27,415 nucleotides of DNA from a virus: positions 796 through 28,210 of IMG/VR virus record IMGVR_UViG_3300030110_005593; one strand, written 5' to 3'. This document shows, in pieces, positions 9,639-17,330 of the stretch (position 1 is the stretch's first letter; each line of letters opens with the position of its first letter). The notes below the pieces were generated by a model. The model ran no database searches and had not been told where the DNA came from. It worked only from the letters and a program-made list of their open reading frames with translations. The position numbers and the translations under genes were made by a program.

Positions 9639-11557
9639 TAGAATATTTTAAATTTACAGGTGGAGATGCATTTACTTTAAGCGGTGAAGACTATAACGGC
9701 TTTATTAATGTACGTAATGGTATTGTATATTCTGGTAAGAGTCTCACATCTTCATCAAAGGTGTTAAGTTCAAAAGATACCTTTTTATCTAATAGCTTTA
9801 TATTACAAAAAGAGTTTGATAGAACAGCTGGTACGGTCGATACTACGGGTATGGTTGAAGTTCCAGATATTTCACCGCGTAATATTATTGATCAATCTTT
9901 TATTGATAAAAATCTTGGTATATTAAATTTAAATAATATAAATTTATACTCCCTTAATATTATAGGTAATACTAATTTGTTAGATTTTGCTAATTCAGCA
10001 AAAGATGGGAATGCATACTTTTTAGGATTGTCAAGCGGTAAAAATGATGTAAGAAATAACAGATTCTTAGATTATCAAACAACGGTCCCAGGATCTGATC
10101 CCACGCATAAAACTTATGGTGGACCTAATATAACAGCTCCAAAAGATAATTTATATCCTATACAAATAGACCCATTTAGTTTTGTAGATAAGGTACCAGA
10201 TGTAGATGTTTTAGACGATACAATTGATAGTGAGGTGTTTGTTTATGATGATAAATCTTATTTCTATTTTACTACAACACCAACAAACTCTTATACTTTT
10301 TCTGGTAGCTTTATACCAGGGTCATCTATAGAACGTCTTGATAGTGGGTTATTTCCAAAGAACCTTAAATTTACATACGATAACAGTACAGATACATTAT
10401 ATAGCCTTGTGACAGCGGTCGCGACCGGCGCGCCTAATAGAGTTAAAACCACACTTAAGCTTTACGATAACAGTTTTGTTAATCCTTGCGGTAATCTAAA
10501 ATTAATGGATGAAATTGATTTAGGTACCGATGGTATTTTAGATACTACAGTTCAAATAGGTAATAATCTCTTAGGTTATAGAGTTCAGGATGAAAGCGGT
10601 CTAATTTATATTCAAATTAATGACAAATATTCTCATAAACCTATTGCTAAAATAGAACCTTCGCTACCTGGAGAAAAAATTCTTGCATTTGATATTAGAG
10701 ATACAGATGATTCTATTCTGGTACTTACTGATCCACCTCCGGGGGGAATGATAGAAATAGACCCAGGTGGAGCAGGAGCTTATTATCTATATCAGCTTGA
10801 TGCAGAAAACATTACTGATCTAGGAAATACTCCTAAGATTGTGGGTAAGTTTATACCTGGCTTTGAGTACAGAAAAACTAATGACATAGAAATATTCTTT
10901 TCTGGAAATGATTCAAATATTTTTCTACTGAATGATAACGGATTTATAACATCGCGGTTTATATCTAATCCTTTATTTATTGCTGGATTTGCTTCACCCA
11001 CAAACCTTCTCTATCCCGCGCAAATGTATTTTAATGATACAGTAGAGCGATTTGGTGTAATACAAAAGAAATTCAATACTAATACTTTGAGGTCAAATAT
11101 TTACGATCAAATAAATTTCTTAATTACAAAGAACTCATCAGAAATATTCTATCTTCTACACAATATAGGGAGACTTTATTTCTTTAGAGAAGGTAATTTA
11201 GCATATAAAAATTATGTGCCTTTAGATCTTCCGCATTTATACGATAAGATAACTAGCTGTGAATCGAGCTTGGGTATTTCTTTAAATAGTGAGCTACAAA
11301 ATATTATAAAAGATGCTGTTAATATATACTTAAACTTAAGCTTAATAGCATCAGAAGTTGAGTCTGAAGGTATACCTATTTTAAGAGGCAGCAAGACTTA
11401 TGAAAATATAAAAGTTGATTTTAGAGATCTAGAATTTCATGATAATGAAGAGGTAAATTATAGTGTTATATCTCGTGTATTTAACGCAATTTACGATTTT
11501 CAAAAAACAATTTTAGATGTAATTACAAGTGAAGAAGAAGGGAGGGGAGGTAAATAA
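9635..11557 (+). CDS. Structural protein of the tail block, beta-rich, family unknown
   Basis: A 640-residue protein starting in the stop of the previous gene (ATGA overlap), so probably coupled to it. Residues about 200-480 contain repeated hydrophobic strand pairs separated by Gly/Asp turns (for example SNIFLLNDNGFITSRF), which could be an irregular beta-propeller; I cannot count blades reliably. The C-terminal ~120 residues are helical and charged. A Pro/Gly-rich linker (DPPPGGMIEIDPGGAGA) lies at about 365-381. There is no signal peptide or membrane helix. It comes immediately before the receptor-binding block, so a baseplate-to-fibre connector is plausible, but this is inferred from position. 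Its last codons carry the GGAGG that serves the next gene. Confidence 0.55.
   Translation: MIEYFKFTGGDAFTLSGEDYNGFINVRNGIVYSGKSLTSSSKVLSSKDTFLSNSFILQKEFDRTAGTVDTTGMVEVPDISPRNIIDQSFIDKNLGILNLNNINLYSLNIIGNTNLLDFANSAKDGNAYFLGLSSGKNDVRNNRFLDYQTTVPGSDPTHKTYGGPNITAPKDNLYPIQIDPFSFVDKVPDVDVLDDTIDSEVFVYDDKSYFYFTTTPTNSYTFSGSFIPGSSIERLDSGLFPKNLKFTYDNSTDTLYSLVTAVATGAPNRVKTTLKLYDNSFVNPCGNLKLMDEIDLGTDGILDTTVQIGNNLLGYRVQDESGLIYIQINDKYSHKPIAKIEPSLPGEKILAFDIRDTDDSILVLTDPPPGGMIEIDPGGAGAYYLYQLDAENITDLGNTPKIVGKFIPGFEYRKTNDIEIFFSGNDSNIFLLNDNGFITSRFISNPLFIAGFASPTNLLYPAQMYFNDTVERFGVIQKKFNTNTLRSNIYDQINFLITKNSSEIFYLLHNIGRLYFFREGNLAYKNYVPLDLPHLYDKITSCESSLGISLNSELQNIIKDAVNIYLNLSLIASEVESEGIPILRGSKTYENIKVDFRDLEFHDNEEVNYSVISRVFNAIYDFQKTILDVITSEEEGRGGK
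11546..11550 (+). promoter_or_regulatory. Strong Shine-Dalgarno (GGAGG) for the 11562 gene
   Basis: GGAGG ends 11 bases before the ATG at 11562; a second copy lies at 11541-11545. This is the clearest Shine-Dalgarno sequence in the window, and it supports ATG 11562 over the in-frame GTG at 11529, which lies upstream of it within the preceding gene. It overlaps the putative late box, so it would act only on transcripts that start further upstream. Confidence 0.55.
11549..11556 (+). promoter_or_regulatory. Weak T4-late-promoter-like box (GGTAAATA)
   Basis: GGTAAATA keeps the TAAATA core and ends 5 bases before the ATG at 11562, the same spacing as other boxes here. It differs from the TATAAATA consensus at the first two positions, so it is a weaker candidate. 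It overlaps the preceding TAA stop (11555-11557). Confidence 0.35.
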
Positions 11558-11561
11558 GAGT

Positions 11562-14384
11562 ATGGGTGATGCAATCCGGATTGATAGTAACGGCAATATA
11601 ATACCGCGACCGGACCGTAGTGTTCTTGGTCGTGATTTAGGAAATTTACGTATATCAGATCACTACACCTCGTTATTACATCTAAGTGGACAGACGGGTA
11701 GTATTGAATTTGAAGCCAATGCTGATGGCATAGCACCCCCTCCTTTACCCCCAGGGTTTAGATCCGACGTAAATCCGATATACGATGGTGCCGGTACTAT
11801 GACTGGGTTTTCTCTCAGCTCTTTAAATGATAGAGTTATAATAAACAATTATATTGCATGCTCTGGCTACGGTACGCCTACAGATTGGCTAGAAGCGTTT
11901 TACCCTATTGGATCCGTTATAATGACGGTCAATAACAATAACCCAACCGGTAGAATAAAAGGTACAAAATGGTGTAGAGTCGGTAATGGTAGGTTTTTTG
12001 TTGGAACCGGAAGAGACACTGTCATTAATCAAGAGGGGGAAGCACAAACTTATGAGTTTACAGCTGGTATAGACGGTGAGCTTTTAGGTGAAACGACAGA
12101 AGACGTTGGAACAGGTAACATAGCTGGATCACCCAGTGTTGAGTTAGAGGTTAAACATATACCTGGGCATTCACACCAATTAAATACAGGTCTTAATACA
12201 AGAACTACTATTGATAATGAATCTGGTAGTAGTAACGCAAACTTTATTTTTTACTTCGGTCCTCCTGTTAACCCAGAAGAATTAAGTGACCCGGATGCAG
12301 AAGGTGCATTTTTAGAGCAGGATAGAATTGAAGCTTTTCAAAATAATACCCAGTATGAAGATGATCAAAGATATCGAACTGATGAAATTAAAAGAAGGCA
12401 TGACAACGGTCATAGATATACAGATGCAGATTTTAGCCCTAAATTAGGGGGATACTCTTTAAATGGTTGGGGTAGTAGTCAGGTTGGAGGGCCTGGTTGG
12501 GCTGGTGTTTTTGAAGATGATTTAGAAGATTTTATAACTAATTCATCTCGACCGCCAGGTGTTACATGGCCAAACGATGACAAAGTTCTTCCAACAACAT
12601 ATGATCCAAGAGATCAGAGCAGAGTACACCCGGGTACATTTCGTGATAGTCAATTACTAGAAGCTAGAAATTTAATTATTAACGTACTAGGACAGGAAGA
12701 AGCAGCTATAGCTCTTGAGGGTGTTAATAGATTAAAAGAGCTAGATGAAACTGTAGATCAAGTTGATATTAATAATTCCGAAAACACAAGACTTGTACAA
12801 ATACCCAGTGAAACTATAGTACGTTCTTCAAGTACCGGTAAAGGTGCAAAACATAATAATGTTCCGCCAAGTTATGGTGTATATTTCTGGGTAAGAGTTC
12901 CAAATGACTATATATGTGATGCTGAAGTTATAAGACCGGAATGGGAAAGAACAATAACCAGAGACAAGATTTCTAGTGGATCTGGATTTCATAATAACGA
13001 CACTAACTCTGGTCAGTTTGATCTCGGGGAATGGGCAAGAAGTCAAGGAACAGATCCATGGAACGGTACAGATCCAGTAATTATTACTATAGCTGGTGCT
13101 GATGAATCAGAGGAGGTTGATAGAGATGGTAATAAGAGACCGGTGTATATTTATTCTGATGATCCAGGAGATAATAAAGCAGCTGCAATGGTTATAGGTG
13201 ACTTCCCAAAAGGTTTAACAATAATTAATAATGGATTTATAATGGGCCGCGGTGGTAATGGCGGATTTGATGATCCTCCGCGAGCGAGTGCCGGTGGGCA
13301 GGATGGCGGTGATGCAATAAAAATAACAGGTAACCCCAGTTTAGTGACTATTGATAACACCAATGGTGGAATTGCTGGTGGTGGTGGTGGAGGTGGAGGT
13401 AATACTTCTGGTAGAGTCCGAATTAAATCTGGCGGTGGTGGAGGCGCCGGCGGCGGTCAAGGAGGAGGAAGTTCTGGTGTTGGACAAGTCCACCACGGTC
13501 CCGGAGGTGCGCCCGGTGAAGCTGGGCAAAACGGTGGTGCTTATGTTGGTACAGTGAGTTTCGATTCTATGGATAGAGCGGCGAAAGCGAGACAGATTGT
13601 CACGGATGGTTACGGACCGGTATATGGTATATTTCCTGGAATTGGAGGACAAGCTGGTGGTAGTGGCGGTGGAGGAACGTTTGATTCGCAAGAAGCGGTT
13701 TCGAGGCCAGCTGCTCGAAGTAACGGTAGGGGACAGGGACAAAACAGCAACAGCGCAGGTGGTGGCGGTGGTAGAGTATTATCTCCAAGCGCTATCGGTG
13801 GGGGTACTGGCGGTGCACCGGGTAGTGATTTTAGTGGGCTTAATGCAGACGGTACAATAAAAACCACTCCTGTGGCATCTGGACCGTTCTTTCTTATGGG
13901 ACATCCGGGTGCGGGAAGGGTCCCGGTTGCCGCAAGAAGACGTGGTAGTTTTGGTCCCAATGGACAGCCGGGAGATGGACCATGGCGAAACTACGGTTTT
14001 AGGTATACAGCCGGTCCTAGTAATCCTTTTACGAGGGCCCCTCTATACCTGCAGGCCGGGGGCTTTGTTAATTCGTATTTCTCACCTACCGGGTGGGCGT
14101 TTTCCGCGTGGGGCTTCAATGTCACATCCGCTAATGCCCAAACTGCTGGCGTGCACTGGTCAACTTATGTGCATGGTGGTTATGCCGATACACCAGGCCG
14201 TAATTATGGGGCAGATGGACAATGGGCTGGTGGCGGTGGAGGCTGGGGAGCAGCTGGTGGTAATGGTGATGGTGGCAGTTTAGGTGGTTACGGTGGTTTG
14301 GCTGTTGTTGGTGGTGTTATAGAAATAACTGGGGGTATTGTTTACGGTCATGTTGGATTTAAACCTTCTCAACCGCTAGAGTGA
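11562..14384 (+). CDS. Tail fibre/adhesin: gp10-C-terminal-like collar module fused to gp38-like poly-glycine tip
   Basis: A 940-residue putative receptor-binding protein. Residues about 30-100 are an N-terminal module shared with the 14426 gene (YTSLLHLSG, RVIINNY). Residues about 109-212 contain WLEAFYPIGSV, KGTKWCRVGNGRFFVGTG and HIPGHSH, and residues about 430-447 contain HNNVPPSYGVYFWVRV. This is the pattern of the T4 gp10 C-terminal / collar-type domain, with a ~220-residue insertion between the halves. From about 500 it changes: IINNGFIMGRGGNGG at 554-568, then long glycine runs (604-640 and onward to about 930) broken by aromatic loops. This matches the T-even gp38 adhesin type, in which poly-glycine II helices display variable receptor-contact loops. 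The start is chosen from GGAGG and spacing. It is a likely host-range determinant; trimerisation and receptor are unknown. Confidence 0.75.
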   Translation: MGDAIRIDSNGNIIPRPDRSVLGRDLGNLRISDHYTSLLHLSGQTGSIEFEANADGIAPPPLPPGFRSDVNPIYDGAGTMTGFSLSSLNDRVIINNYIACSGYGTPTDWLEAFYPIGSVIMTVNNNNPTGRIKGTKWCRVGNGRFFVGTGRDTVINQEGEAQTYEFTAGIDGELLGETTEDVGTGNIAGSPSVELEVKHIPGHSHQLNTGLNTRTTIDNESGSSNANFIFYFGPPVNPEELSDPDAEGAFLEQDRIEAFQNNTQYEDDQRYRTDEIKRRHDNGHRYTDADFSPKLGGYSLNGWGSSQVGGPGWAGVFEDDLEDFITNSSRPPGVTWPNDDKVLPTTYDPRDQSRVHPGTFRDSQLLEARNLIINVLGQEEAAIALEGVNRLKELDETVDQVDINNSENTRLVQIPSETIVRSSSTGKGAKHNNVPPSYGVYFWVRVPNDYICDAEVIRPEWERTITRDKISSGSGFHNNDTNSGQFDLGEWARSQGTDPWNGTDPVIITIAGADESEEVDRDGNKRPVYIYSDDPGDNKAAAMVIGDFPKGLTIINNGFIMGRGGNGGFDDPPRASAGGQDGGDAIKITGNPSLVTIDNTNGGIAGGGGGGGGNTSGRVRIKSGGGGGAGGGQGGGSSGVGQVHHGPGGAPGEAGQNGGAYVGTVSFDSMDRAAKARQIVTDGYGPVYGIFPGIGGQAGGSGGGGTFDSQEAVSRPAARSNGRGQGQNSNSAGGGGGRVLSPSAIGGGTGGAPGSDFSGLNADGTIKTTPVASGPFFLMGHPGAGRVPVAARRRGSFGPNGQPGDGPWRNYGFRYTAGPSNPFTRAPLYLQAGGFVNSYFSPTGWAFSAWGFNVTSANAQTAGVHWSTYVHGGYADTPGRNYGADGQWAGGGGGWGAAGGNGDGGSLGGYGGLAVVGGVIEITGGIVYGHVGFKPSQPLE

Positions 14385-14412
14385 AATAAAAGATAGTATT
14401 TCTAGAATGTAA

Positions 14413-14420
14413 CATAAATA
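14413..14420 (+). promoter_or_regulatory. T4-late-promoter-like box (CATAAATA)
   Basis: CATAAATA (7 of 8 matches to TATAAATA) ends 5 bases before the ATG at 14426. The expected transcription start by T4 geometry is the A of the ATG. The 41-base gap between genes contains no Shine-Dalgarno sequence, and I see no hairpin terminator for the preceding gene. Confidence 0.5.
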
Positions 14421-14425
14421 ATAGT

Positions 14426-15673
14426 ATGCCGGAAAGTTTAGCTAACGAATTCATATCTGATTTCTACACTTCTCTACTTCATTTAAGTGGGGCTAAGCTT
14501 GAAAACAAATTAAATAGAGTTTTTGATGGTGCCGGTAACTCTACTGGATTGGCGTTAAGTGGTGAAAGAGTTATTATTAATAATTACGTATACCCAGTGG
14601 GATATGCATCACCAGTAGAGTGGTTAGATGCTTTTTGGCCAGTTGGTAGTATTAAACTGACATTTAATGATCAAAATCCAGGTGATTATTTATTACCACC
14701 ACGAAGTATACTTGACGGACAAGATCCAGATAATTTTCCAGGTATACAAGGAACTAAATGGGAGCGTGTCGGCGAGGGTAGATTTTTAGTAGGTGTAGGT
14801 GAAGATGAAATTAACGGTGCACTTAGAGATTTTTGCCCCGGAGGTAAAGAGGAAGAAGCTGCAGGATTAAGAGAAGGTTCTGGTGATGTTGCAGGGGAAT
14901 ACGAAGTAGAGTTACGCTTAGAACATATACCAGCACATAGTCACACAACTAATACTGGTGCACAAACAGTACAAGTTCGATCGCAAGGAGGGGGACAAAC
15001 ACTTTTTGAAGGTACACCTCCTGGTACAACAAATTCAACACAAAGCTTTGATCAACAACAACGCGCTAGAAATGCCTTACTAGTAAATGTAATTAATTTT
15101 GATGGTGATCGAACTATTGGATCTGCTGGATTAAGTGAAGCAATATCTACAGGTTTTGATGAAGGACCGGGGATGATAGGGCCTATAATGTATGGGTTAG
15201 ATTTAGGTTTTACAAGAGATACTTCTCGTGAGTATAGCCCAGGTGAACGATCAAAATTCGAATCTGTTGAAGGTTATAAAGCTGCAGGCGGGTTTCTATA
15301 TCAAGATAACGATGCAAATTGGCCTAACTATAAAGAAATGATAGGTATATGGAATGGTGAAACACGGTTTGTAGCTGATTTGTCTTCACAAGGTCAACGC
15401 CGTGGTGTTAATCCGGAATTCGGTGCTGTGGCAGAAAGCGCTAATCCTTATACTATTGCTAAATCATTTGGTGCTGTAGATTATACTGATGCGGTAGCTG
15501 GTGAATTTTTAGCACAACATAATAAAACACAAACAACAACAGCTGATAGAGAGGTTGTTGATATAGTTGAAGGATTAGCTCAAAATAGAGCAACAAATTT
15601 TGTAGGGGATAATGAGCCGCATAACAACATACCACCATCATATGGTATATACATTTGGAAAAGAGTAGAATAA
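14426..15673 (+). CDS. gp10-C-terminal-like tail fibre/baseplate pin protein, paralog of the 11562 product
   Basis: A 415-residue protein that aligns by eye with the first ~447 residues of the preceding gene product. Shared landmarks, in order, are SDFYTSLLHLSG, DGAGNSTG, RVIINNY, PVEWLDAFWPVGSI, GTKWERVGEGRFLVGVG, LEHIPAHSH and, at the very end, HNNIPPSYGIYIWKRVE. These are the features of the T4 gp10 C-terminal / collar-type domain, here with a ~200-residue insertion after the HxH motif (a frequent site of variation in such proteins). It ends exactly where the longer paralog continues into the poly-glycine adhesin. It could be the plain fibre form, a chaperone-like partner or an alternative receptor binder. 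The next gene starts 3 bases after its stop. Confidence 0.75.
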   Translation: MPESLANEFISDFYTSLLHLSGAKLENKLNRVFDGAGNSTGLALSGERVIINNYVYPVGYASPVEWLDAFWPVGSIKLTFNDQNPGDYLLPPRSILDGQDPDNFPGIQGTKWERVGEGRFLVGVGEDEINGALRDFCPGGKEEEAAGLREGSGDVAGEYEVELRLEHIPAHSHTTNTGAQTVQVRSQGGGQTLFEGTPPGTTNSTQSFDQQQRARNALLVNVINFDGDRTIGSAGLSEAISTGFDEGPGMIGPIMYGLDLGFTRDTSREYSPGERSKFESVEGYKAAGGFLYQDNDANWPNYKEMIGIWNGETRFVADLSSQGQRRGVNPEFGAVAESANPYTIAKSFGAVDYTDAVAGEFLAQHNKTQTTTADREVVDIVEGLAQNRATNFVGDNEPHNNIPPSYGIYIWKRVE

Positions 15674-15676
15674 ATT

Positions 15677-17314
15677 ATGGCAAACGTAACTATAGTAAAA
15701 TTAAAAATTAGAAGAGGGTCTGATGCTCAACGTAAAACTATTGTCTTAGATCAAGGTGAAGTTGGTTATACGTTAGATACTAGAAGATTGTTTGTAGGGG
15801 ATGGTGCAACGGAGGGCGGCCAGTCTGTAGGAGCTAAAACAGTTGGGCCTTTTAATGATAAAGCTAGTCTAGGTACAGCTGCTGGGGAGTCTCCAGGTTT
15901 ACAGATTGGAGATATAGGGTATGCAGAAAGTAAATTATATACGCTTACCTCAACAATATATACTAACGATTTATCTGGTTGGGCTTATATAGGCCCTAAA
16001 CCTGATGGTACATTTGTAGATTTTGTTGGTGGTTCTGGAACAGATCAAAACTTTTTAACTATTAAAAAGAATCCCGGGGCTATTGATAGTCAATACATGT
16101 CACAAGCTGTTTTTGGTAGAGGTCTTCTTTCCTCTTATAACGTAACTGACGGAGGAACAGTAGAAGTTGGTATAAATACTAACTATTTAGAATTATCTGC
16201 TTCCGGGGTTGGAGGTACCACAAATATTATAGCACCGAAAGCAAACTCTGTAACAGAACGAGAAATATCACCTACTATATTTGATAAAGGCATATTTGGA
16301 GGCTCGGGGGCAGGAGCGGGTGGTTTTAATAAGATATCGCTATCGATAAATACTGATCAATTTCAGTTTGATACTAATAATAGGTTAGAAATTAAAGCGT
16401 TTGGAAATAAGTCTGATGGTGGCTCTCTATCAATTCCAACGCAGTTATGGGCTGGTGATTCCGGGCAAAATTTAGGTACTGGTCTTTCTTTAAATTCTGA
16501 TAATAAGTTACAAGCAGCATTTCGTGGGGTAGGCGAGGGTGCTCCAATTTCTTTAACTGACGGCTTGTTATCGTTGAAAGGTGGGACTTCTGCTGCACAG
16601 GAATTTCCATTCCTCGATACTCGAGAAGGGGTTATTACCGAAATTCAAAGCTCAATTTACGATATGGTAACTGCTAAAGGATTATCAGGTGATAATGCTG
16701 GAGATGGTGTACCTATTGGTTCTATTATACCACATGCAGCGGCCTTTACGAAGATCCCCGCAGGTTATCTTTTATGCGATGGCACAGATGTTTCTAGAAC
16801 AGCGTATAAAGCTCTATTTGATGTAATTGGAACAACTTATGGTAGTAGGCTTGGAACTACCTTTACATTACCTAATTTAACTGGTGGTAATGTAGGGTTA
16901 TATGGAGCTGACGCGGTAGCTACTGGTGCTAATTCGAATACACCCGGTGGTGCAGGTACTTCTGACACTATATACCTATCAGGTACAAAAGCATCAACTT
17001 ACTCTAGTGTTGATTCAGTTACAACTGAATTTGGTTTAAGTGCAACGGCTGTTAACTTTATTATAAAGGCTCTTAAAGATCCGTTATTGAATATTTTTAA
17101 CGGAGCGCCCGACCAAGTAAGTAAAGGTTATTTAGATAACAACGGTCCTCAAGGTGGACCGGTTTTAGAAAATCAAGTATATGAATGTATAGACAATTCC
17201 GGTGAACGAACCCTTCTTTCATCTGCTGGATTTATTAGATTTGGATTATCTGGTACAACAAGAAATACAGATGAAGATTACGATAAATTTGCAATTCCAG
17301 TGTTTAGCTGGTAA
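15677..17314 (+). CDS. Tail fibre protein: RRGS-type N-terminal domain plus phage tail collar domain
   Basis: A 545-residue putative receptor-binding protein. Residues about 5-60 carry the fibre N-terminal signature LKIRRGSDAQRKTIVLDQGE, then GYTLDTRRLFVGDG, as in major-tropism-determinant-type and many other tail fibre N-termini. Residues about 75-340 are a Gly/Ser/Asn-rich beta shaft. Residues about 343-465 form a phage tail collar domain: IPAGYLLCDGTDVSRTAYKA, TFTLPNLTGG, and a closing NFIIKAL. The last ~75 residues form a C-terminal cap without known motif. It starts 3 bases after the previous stop, with only AATAAATT before the ATG and no Shine-Dalgarno. It is a paralog of the next gene. 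The fold call is strong and the receptor unknown. Confidence 0.78.
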   Translation: MANVTIVKLKIRRGSDAQRKTIVLDQGEVGYTLDTRRLFVGDGATEGGQSVGAKTVGPFNDKASLGTAAGESPGLQIGDIGYAESKLYTLTSTIYTNDLSGWAYIGPKPDGTFVDFVGGSGTDQNFLTIKKNPGAIDSQYMSQAVFGRGLLSSYNVTDGGTVEVGINTNYLELSASGVGGTTNIIAPKANSVTEREISPTIFDKGIFGGSGAGAGGFNKISLSINTDQFQFDTNNRLEIKAFGNKSDGGSLSIPTQLWAGDSGQNLGTGLSLNSDNKLQAAFRGVGEGAPISLTDGLLSLKGGTSAAQEFPFLDTREGVITEIQSSIYDMVTAKGLSGDNAGDGVPIGSIIPHAAAFTKIPAGYLLCDGTDVSRTAYKALFDVIGTTYGSRLGTTFTLPNLTGGNVGLYGADAVATGANSNTPGGAGTSDTIYLSGTKASTYSSVDSVTTEFGLSATAVNFIIKALKDPLLNIFNGAPDQVSKGYLDNNGPQGGPVLENQVYECIDNSGERTLLSSAGFIRFGLSGTTRNTDEDYDKFAIPVFSW

Positions 17315-17321
17315 ATAAATA
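17314..17321 (+). promoter_or_regulatory. T4-late-promoter-like box (AATAAATA)
   Basis: AATAAATA matches TATAAATA at 7 of 8 positions. It ends 9 bases before the ATG at 17331, the widest spacing of the set, which leaves a short leader of about 4 bases by T4 geometry. It overlaps the last base of the preceding stop. Confidence 0.42.
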
Positions 17322-17330
17322 TTAAAGACT

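Noticed and set aside
11529-11561. GTG at 11529 as start of the adhesin
   Set aside because: It lies upstream of the GGAGG and within the preceding gene, and would add a Lys-rich stretch encoded by the ribosome binding site; the ATG at 11562 fits better.
13341-13960. Overlapping ORFs on both strands in the adhesin's glycine-rich region
   Set aside because: They are shadows created by GGN-rich codons, with low-complexity Ser/Thr, Pro or Val translations.
15669-15676. AATAAATT as a late promoter for the 15677 gene
   Set aside because: It abuts the ATG with no spacer, which breaks the 5-9 base spacing of the others; the gene follows the previous stop by 3 bases and is probably co-transcribed.
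15677-17314. Diversity-generating retroelement, suggested by the tropism-determinant-like fibre N-terminus
   Set aside because: No reverse transcriptase gene is present and I noticed no template/variable repeat pair in the window; the N-terminal type is common in ordinary fibres.
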